Below are positions 60,640-64,000 of a stretch of DNA of 64,000 nucleotides, one piece after another. The position numbers were made by a program, and so were the translations under genes. The notes beneath the pieces are model-generated. The model made no database searches. It worked only from the letters and a program-made list of their open reading frames with translations, and had not been told where the DNA came from. Positions within the stretch are counted from its first letter, which is position 1; each line of letters begins with the position of its first letter. The stretch comes from an uncultured Acidimicrobiia bacterium (GTDB taxonomy: Bacteria > Actinomycetota > Acidimicrobiia > Acidimicrobiales > CAIXPF01), in the NCBI GenBank assembly GCA_903921205.1, contig CAIXPF010000030.1, positions 17,182 through 81,181 on the forward strand. The letters are read 5' to 3'.

Positions 60640-61508
60640 CCGACACCCCCGACTACGACCCCACCACCGTGCCGATCCGACCGGCGGCCACGGTGATGGT
60701 GGTGGAGGACCGGCCCGCCGACTCCGGTGACGAACTGCGCGTGCTGATGTTGCGGCGCACCTCCCGAGCGGTGTTCGGCAGCGACATGTGGGTCTACCCC
60801 GGCGGTCGCGTCGACGACGAGGACGAGGAGATCGCCGCCGGCCACGTGGTCGGCCTCGACGCCACCGAGGCAGACCGTCGGCTCGGGGTGGACCGGGGTG
60901 GGCTCGCCTATTGGGTGGCGGCCCTGCGCGAGTGCTTCGAGGAGGCCGGCATCCTGCTCGCCCGCCGCGCTCATGACGGCGAGGCCATCGATGTGTCCGA
61001 CCCGGCCACGGTGGCCCGGCTCGAACGGCACCGGAGCGCGCTCAACGCGGGGGAGCGGACCTTCGCCGAGATCATCGCCGAGGAGGCCGTCGTGCTCGAC
61101 GCGGCCCGCATCCACTACATCGGCCACTGGATCACCCCATTGGGCCCGCCGCGCCGGTTCGACACCCGTTTCTTCCTCGCCGCGGCGCCCGCCGGCCAGG
61201 TGGCCGCCCACGACGACAACGAGATCGTCCACCACGAATGGGTGGCCCCCGGTCCGGCGATGCAGCACTGGGAGGCCGACCAGATGGCCATGATGTCGCC
61301 CACCGCCCGCATGCTCATGTGCCTGCTGCCGTTCTCACGGTCCGCCGACGCCGTGGCCGCCGCGGCGCTCGACCTCGAGCCGCAGCAGGTCCGGGTCCGT
61401 CGTGAGGGTGACGCCTACCGGATCCTGCTGCCGGGCGACGCCGGCTGGCAGGACGGCGACCCCGACACCGAGTTCGGTTGGGTGAAGCTGCGCCTGCCCG
61501 GCACGTGA
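60636..61508 (+). CDS. Nudix hydrolase with a split Nudix box (NUDT19-like)
   Basis: A 290-residue Nudix protein. The Nudix box is divided: WVYPGGRVDDEDEE (52-65) and ALRECFEEAGILL (96-108), with about 30 extra residues between, as in NUDT19-type CoA diphosphatases. By family it may hydrolyse CoA or acyl-CoA to phosphopantetheine and 3',5'-ADP. The neighbours, a thioesterase and an acyl-CoA synthetase, make a CoA-related substrate attractive. The start overlaps the thioesterase stop, and the stop overlaps the TrmH-type start (GTGA). Confidence 0.88.
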   Translation: MTDTPDYDPTTVPIRPAATVMVVEDRPADSGDELRVLMLRRTSRAVFGSDMWVYPGGRVDDEDEEIAAGHVVGLDATEADRRLGVDRGGLAYWVAALRECFEEAGILLARRAHDGEAIDVSDPATVARLERHRSALNAGERTFAEIIAEEAVVLDAARIHYIGHWITPLGPPRRFDTRFFLAAAPAGQVAAHDDNEIVHHEWVAPGPAMQHWEADQMAMMSPTARMLMCLLPFSRSADAVAAAALDLEPQQVRVRREGDAYRILLPGDAGWQDGDPDTEFGWVKLRLPGT

Positions 61509-62329
61509 GCGACCCGCCGGCGCCGCGGCGCCGCCTCGTGGCAGACCCCGACGACGCCGCGCTCGACCCGTTCCGCAACCTCACCGATGCCCAGTGGCGC
61601 CGTTCGGCCGAGGCCGCCGAGGGCCTGTTCCTGGCCGAATCACTGCACGTGGTGCGGCGGGTCCTCGAGCACTGCCCGCAGGACGTGCACACGGTGGTGG
61701 TGACCCCGCATGCCGCCGACCGGCTCGCCGACGTGCTCGACGCCGCAGCGGGGACGGTACTGGTCGCCGAGCCGGCGGTCCTGGCCGTGGTGGCCGGCTT
61801 CGACGTGCACCGCGGGGTCCTGGCTGCGGTGCGCCGGCCGCCGGCCGCCGACCCCGACCGGCTCATCGCCGGCGCCCGGCGGCTCGCCGTGCTCGAGGAC
61901 CTCACCGACCAGGCCAACCTCGGTGCCCTGTTCCGCAGCGCCTCGGCCCTGGGCATCGACGCCGTGCTGCTGAGCCCGCGCTGTGCCGATCCGCTGTACC
62001 GGCGTACCGTCCGGGTGTCGATGGGGGAGGTGCTGCGCCTGCCCTGGGCCCGGCTCGACCCCTGGCCCGACGGCTTCGAGCGCCTGCACCGCCACGGCTT
62101 CGAGGTGCTGGCCCTGACCCCGTCGGGCACCGAGCCGCCCGTGGCACCGCAGCGGCAGGCCAGGGTCGCGGTGCTGCTCGGCAGCGAGGCCGACGGGCTG
62201 TCCGACGCCGCGCTCGCCGCGGCCGATCGCCGGGTCCGCATCCCGATGCGGCCCGGTATCGACTCGCTCAACGCTGCCGCTGCCGCGGCCATCGCCTTCG
62301 CTGCTTTCGGGTTGGTCGACGGCGGTTAG
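61505..62329 (+). CDS. TrmH-family (SPOUT) RNA 2'-O-methyltransferase
   Basis: A 274-residue SPOUT methyltransferase. Motif 1 is LEDLTDQANLGALFRSA with the catalytic Asn/Arg, motif 2 is VLLGSEADGLSDAAL, and motif 3 is IPMRPGIDSLNAAAAAAIA, the deep trefoil-knot set. The N-terminal part is a substrate-binding extension with FLAESLHVVRRVL. It methylates rRNA or tRNA ribose. The target is unknown. Start GTG overlaps the Nudix stop. Its TAG stop is part of the -10 box of the next gene. Confidence 0.92.
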   Translation: MSDPPAPRRRLVADPDDAALDPFRNLTDAQWRRSAEAAEGLFLAESLHVVRRVLEHCPQDVHTVVVTPHAADRLADVLDAAAGTVLVAEPAVLAVVAGFDVHRGVLAAVRRPPAADPDRLIAGARRLAVLEDLTDQANLGALFRSASALGIDAVLLSPRCADPLYRRTVRVSMGEVLRLPWARLDPWPDGFERLHRHGFEVLALTPSGTEPPVAPQRQARVAVLLGSEADGLSDAALAAADRRVRIPMRPGIDSLNAAAAAAIAFAAFGLVDGG

Positions 62330-62332
62330 CGT
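62327..62332 (+). promoter_or_regulatory. -10 box of the acyl-CoA synthetase gene, overlapping the TrmH-type stop
   Basis: TAGCGT starts on the TAG stop of the preceding gene and ends eight bases before ATG 62341. Confidence 0.5.
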
Positions 62333-62340
62333 GCACGGCC

Positions 62341-63852
62341 ATGACCGTCGCTGACCACGACCGTTCCGGTCCCGCCTGGGCCGTGCACCTGCCCGCAGGC
62401 ACGAACCCCGACGGGGTCGATCTCGCCCCGGCGGCCAACCTCACCGCCCGCATGGCCGAACACTGGCGGCGCGAGCCGGGCCGGGTGGTGCTCGCCGACG
62501 TCGGCGGCCGCTCGCTGACCGGGGCCGAGCTCGACGAGCGCACCGCTGCGGCCGCCGGACGGTTCGCCGGCCAGGGTCTCGTCGCCGGCGACCGGGTGCT
62601 GGTCAGCTGCGATGCCAGCGTGGATGTGGCCATCGCCCACCTGGCCGCCCTGCGGATGGGCCTGGTGGTGCTACCGGCCAACACCGCCTACCGGGCCGAC
62701 GAGCTGGCCCACCTCGTCGGTGACGCCGACCCGGTCCTCGCCGTGGTCGACGACCGTGAGCGTGCCGGCTGGTTGCAGCAGGCCAAGGCCGGTCTCGCGG
62801 TGCTCGGTCCGGACCTGGCGGTACCCGACCATGCGGTGCCCGCCCTCGACGCCACCACCCTGACATCGCCCGGCCTCATCGGGTACACCTCGGGCACCAC
62901 CGGCCGGCCCAAGGGGGCGGTGCTCAGCCACGGCAACCTGCTGGCGAGCGCGGAGGCCGTCCGGCTGGCGTGGCGCTGGACGGCGGAGGACCGTCTGTGG
63001 CTGTGCCTGCCGCTGTTCCACATGCACGGTCTCGGTGTGGGCCTGCACGGCACCCTGGTGGCGGGTGCATCGGCGTTGATCAGCCCCAAGTTCGAGCTCG
63101 ACGCGGTGCTCGACATGGCCGAGGCCGGCAGGGCGACGATGTTCTTCGGGGTGCCGACGATGTACACCCGGCTCGCCGCCTCGCCGCGGGTGGACGCCCT
63201 GGCCCGGTTGCGCCTGCTGGTCAGCGGCTCCGCTCCGCTGCCGGCCGAGCTGCACCACGCCCTCGAACGTGCCAGTGGCGCCAAGGTGCTCGAGCGATAC
63301 GGCATGACCGAGACGATCATGCTGGTGTCCAACCCCTACGACGGCGAACGCCGGCCGGGAACGGTGGGCCTGCCGTTGCCCGGCGTCGAGGTGCGCCTCG
63401 ATCCGTCCAGCGACGAGGTGCTGGTGAAGGGCCCCAATGTGTTCGCCGGCTACCTCGGACGACCCGAGGCCAATGCCGAAGCCTTCACCGAGGACGGTTT
63501 CTTCCACACCGGCGATGTCGGCCGCTACGACGAGGCGGGGTACCTGCAGTTGGTGGCCCGCATGAAGGAGCTGATCATCAGCGGTGGCTACAACGTCTAT
63601 CCCCGCGAGGTGGAGGATGCACTCCGGGGGCATCCGGCGGTGATCGACGCCGCGGTGGTGGGGGTCCCCGATCCGGAGTGGGGCGAGGCGGTGACCGCCT
63701 TCTGCGAGACCGACGGCTCGGTCTCCGGTGAGACGCTGGTGGCCTTCGTCGGCGACCGTCTCGCCCGTTACAAGCGGCCCAAGCGGGTCCACGTGGTCGA
63801 CACCCTGCCGCGTAACGCCCTCGGCAAGGTGGTCAAGTCGGACCTGCGGTGA
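62341..63852 (+). CDS. AMP-dependent acyl-CoA synthetase (malonyl-CoA ligase/MatB-like)
   Basis: A 503-residue ANL-family ligase. The P-loop is YTSGTTGRPKGAVLSHGN, ERYGMTET the A5 motif, and PRNALGKVVKSDL the C-terminal Lys motif. The size and LPLFHMHGLGVGLHGTLVAG resemble MatB-type malonyl-CoA synthetases. The substrate could be malonate, methylmalonate or another short acid; malonyl specificity is not proven. Leaderless start eight bases after TAGCGT. Confidence 0.88.
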   Translation: MTVADHDRSGPAWAVHLPAGTNPDGVDLAPAANLTARMAEHWRREPGRVVLADVGGRSLTGAELDERTAAAAGRFAGQGLVAGDRVLVSCDASVDVAIAHLAALRMGLVVLPANTAYRADELAHLVGDADPVLAVVDDRERAGWLQQAKAGLAVLGPDLAVPDHAVPALDATTLTSPGLIGYTSGTTGRPKGAVLSHGNLLASAEAVRLAWRWTAEDRLWLCLPLFHMHGLGVGLHGTLVAGASALISPKFELDAVLDMAEAGRATMFFGVPTMYTRLAASPRVDALARLRLLVSGSAPLPAELHHALERASGAKVLERYGMTETIMLVSNPYDGERRPGTVGLPLPGVEVRLDPSSDEVLVKGPNVFAGYLGRPEANAEAFTEDGFFHTGDVGRYDEAGYLQLVARMKELIISGGYNVYPREVEDALRGHPAVIDAAVVGVPDPEWGEAVTAFCETDGSVSGETLVAFVGDRLARYKRPKRVHVVDTLPRNALGKVVKSDLR

Positions 63853-63890
63853 GGCGGGTCGTGCGCAGAAGCCGGGAATCGGGCGACGCC

Positions 63891-63958
63891 GTCGGGCCGG
63901 TGCGGGAGTCGGGCCGGTGCGGCAGTCGGGTCGGTGCGGGAGTCGGGTCGGTGCCGGC
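63891..63958. repeat. 17-bp tandem repeat x4 at the right end
   Basis: Units of the form GTCGGGCCGGTGCGGGA begin at 63891, 63908, 63925 and 63942, with one or two changes each. They lie after the acyl-CoA synthetase stop and before the possible end of a leftward gene. Confidence 0.8.
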
Positions 63959-63980
63959 GCATGCGGCCCGGCGGTGCCGG

Positions 63981-64000
63981 TCAGACGCTGGTGACCTCAG
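63981..64000 (-). CDS. Possible C-terminal end of a leftward gene (right edge)
   Basis: On the leftward strand the last bases read ...GAG GTC ACC AGC GTC TGA, a plausible EVTSV stop. Only five codons are visible, so the gene itself lies beyond the window and this is a guess. Confidence 0.3.

Overview
The window is very GC-rich DNA with dense, short-spaced genes, many ATGA/GTGA start-stop overlaps, F420- and luciferase-type oxidoreductases, a DDN-type F420 reductase, and an IclR-type regulator divergent from leuCD. This points to an actinomycete. The overall flavour (citramalate route to isoleucine, MurL/MurD2, many acyl-CoA genes, frequent leaderless starts) suggests an Acidimicrobiia-like lineage, but that placement is inference. 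There is no transposase, integrase, phage gene, CRISPR array or rRNA operon. It reads as chromosomal backbone with metabolic clusters.

0-8.8 kb is a branched-chain amino acid block. leuC-leuD read leftwards from a shared control region with an IclR-type regulator and a perfect inverted-repeat operator. A rightward leuB-cimA operon sits behind a short leader: a possible promoter, a 12-codon reading frame with two Ile codons, a hairpin and an intrinsic terminator, which together look like a transcription attenuator. CimA (citramalate synthase) needs LeuB, LeuC and LeuD for its pathway, so the block can serve both leucine and isoleucine. greA and an alpha/beta hydrolase lie between the two halves.

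8.8-19.6 kb holds housekeeping genes: gltX, tRNA-Gln(CUG), tRNA-Glu(CUC), a YdcF-type protein, a NicX-like dioxygenase with an acyl-CoA dehydrogenase, and a murL-murD2 pair. That pair would supply the D-Glu step of peptidoglycan by epimerising the UDP-MurNAc dipeptide rather than through free D-glutamate. DedA follows.

19.7-36.1 kb is mostly secondary and catabolic metabolism: methyltransferase, FAD monooxygenase, a large secreted lipoprotein, flavin reductase, MFS transporter, DDN-type reductase, TTC38-like protein, a double CoA-transferase, a luciferase-type oxidoreductase, and a leftward cluster of a ThDP enzyme, an HpaB-type flavin monooxygenase and an SCO6745/SalK-family protein. The HpaB gene has a good promoter with an abutting box that matches the KstR2-type operator consensus.

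36.2-40.5 kb is a leftward envelope or glycan cluster: two methyltransferases, a ChbG/HpnK deacetylase, a GT2 glycosyltransferase and a polytopic mannosyltransferase-like protein.

40.6-63.9 kb is dominated by acyl-CoA chemistry: RidA, an alcohol dehydrogenase, a crotonase-RidA fusion, a serine hydrolase, a VOC protein, two further crotonases, two acyl-CoA dehydrogenases, a two-subunit biotin-dependent acyl-CoA carboxylase, thioesterases, a PaaK-like ligase, a Nudix hydrolase, a TrmH-type methyltransferase and a MatB-like acyl-CoA synthetase. Embedded here are two unusual intergenic stretches with long inverted repeats sharing a 24-base word, and a stand-alone 636-residue GTPase whose switch motif resembles guanylate-binding proteins. 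A recurring pattern is a TANNNT hexamer (often TAGCGT) 6-9 bases before the start codon, which implies leaderless transcripts for at least fifteen genes and fixes several starts.
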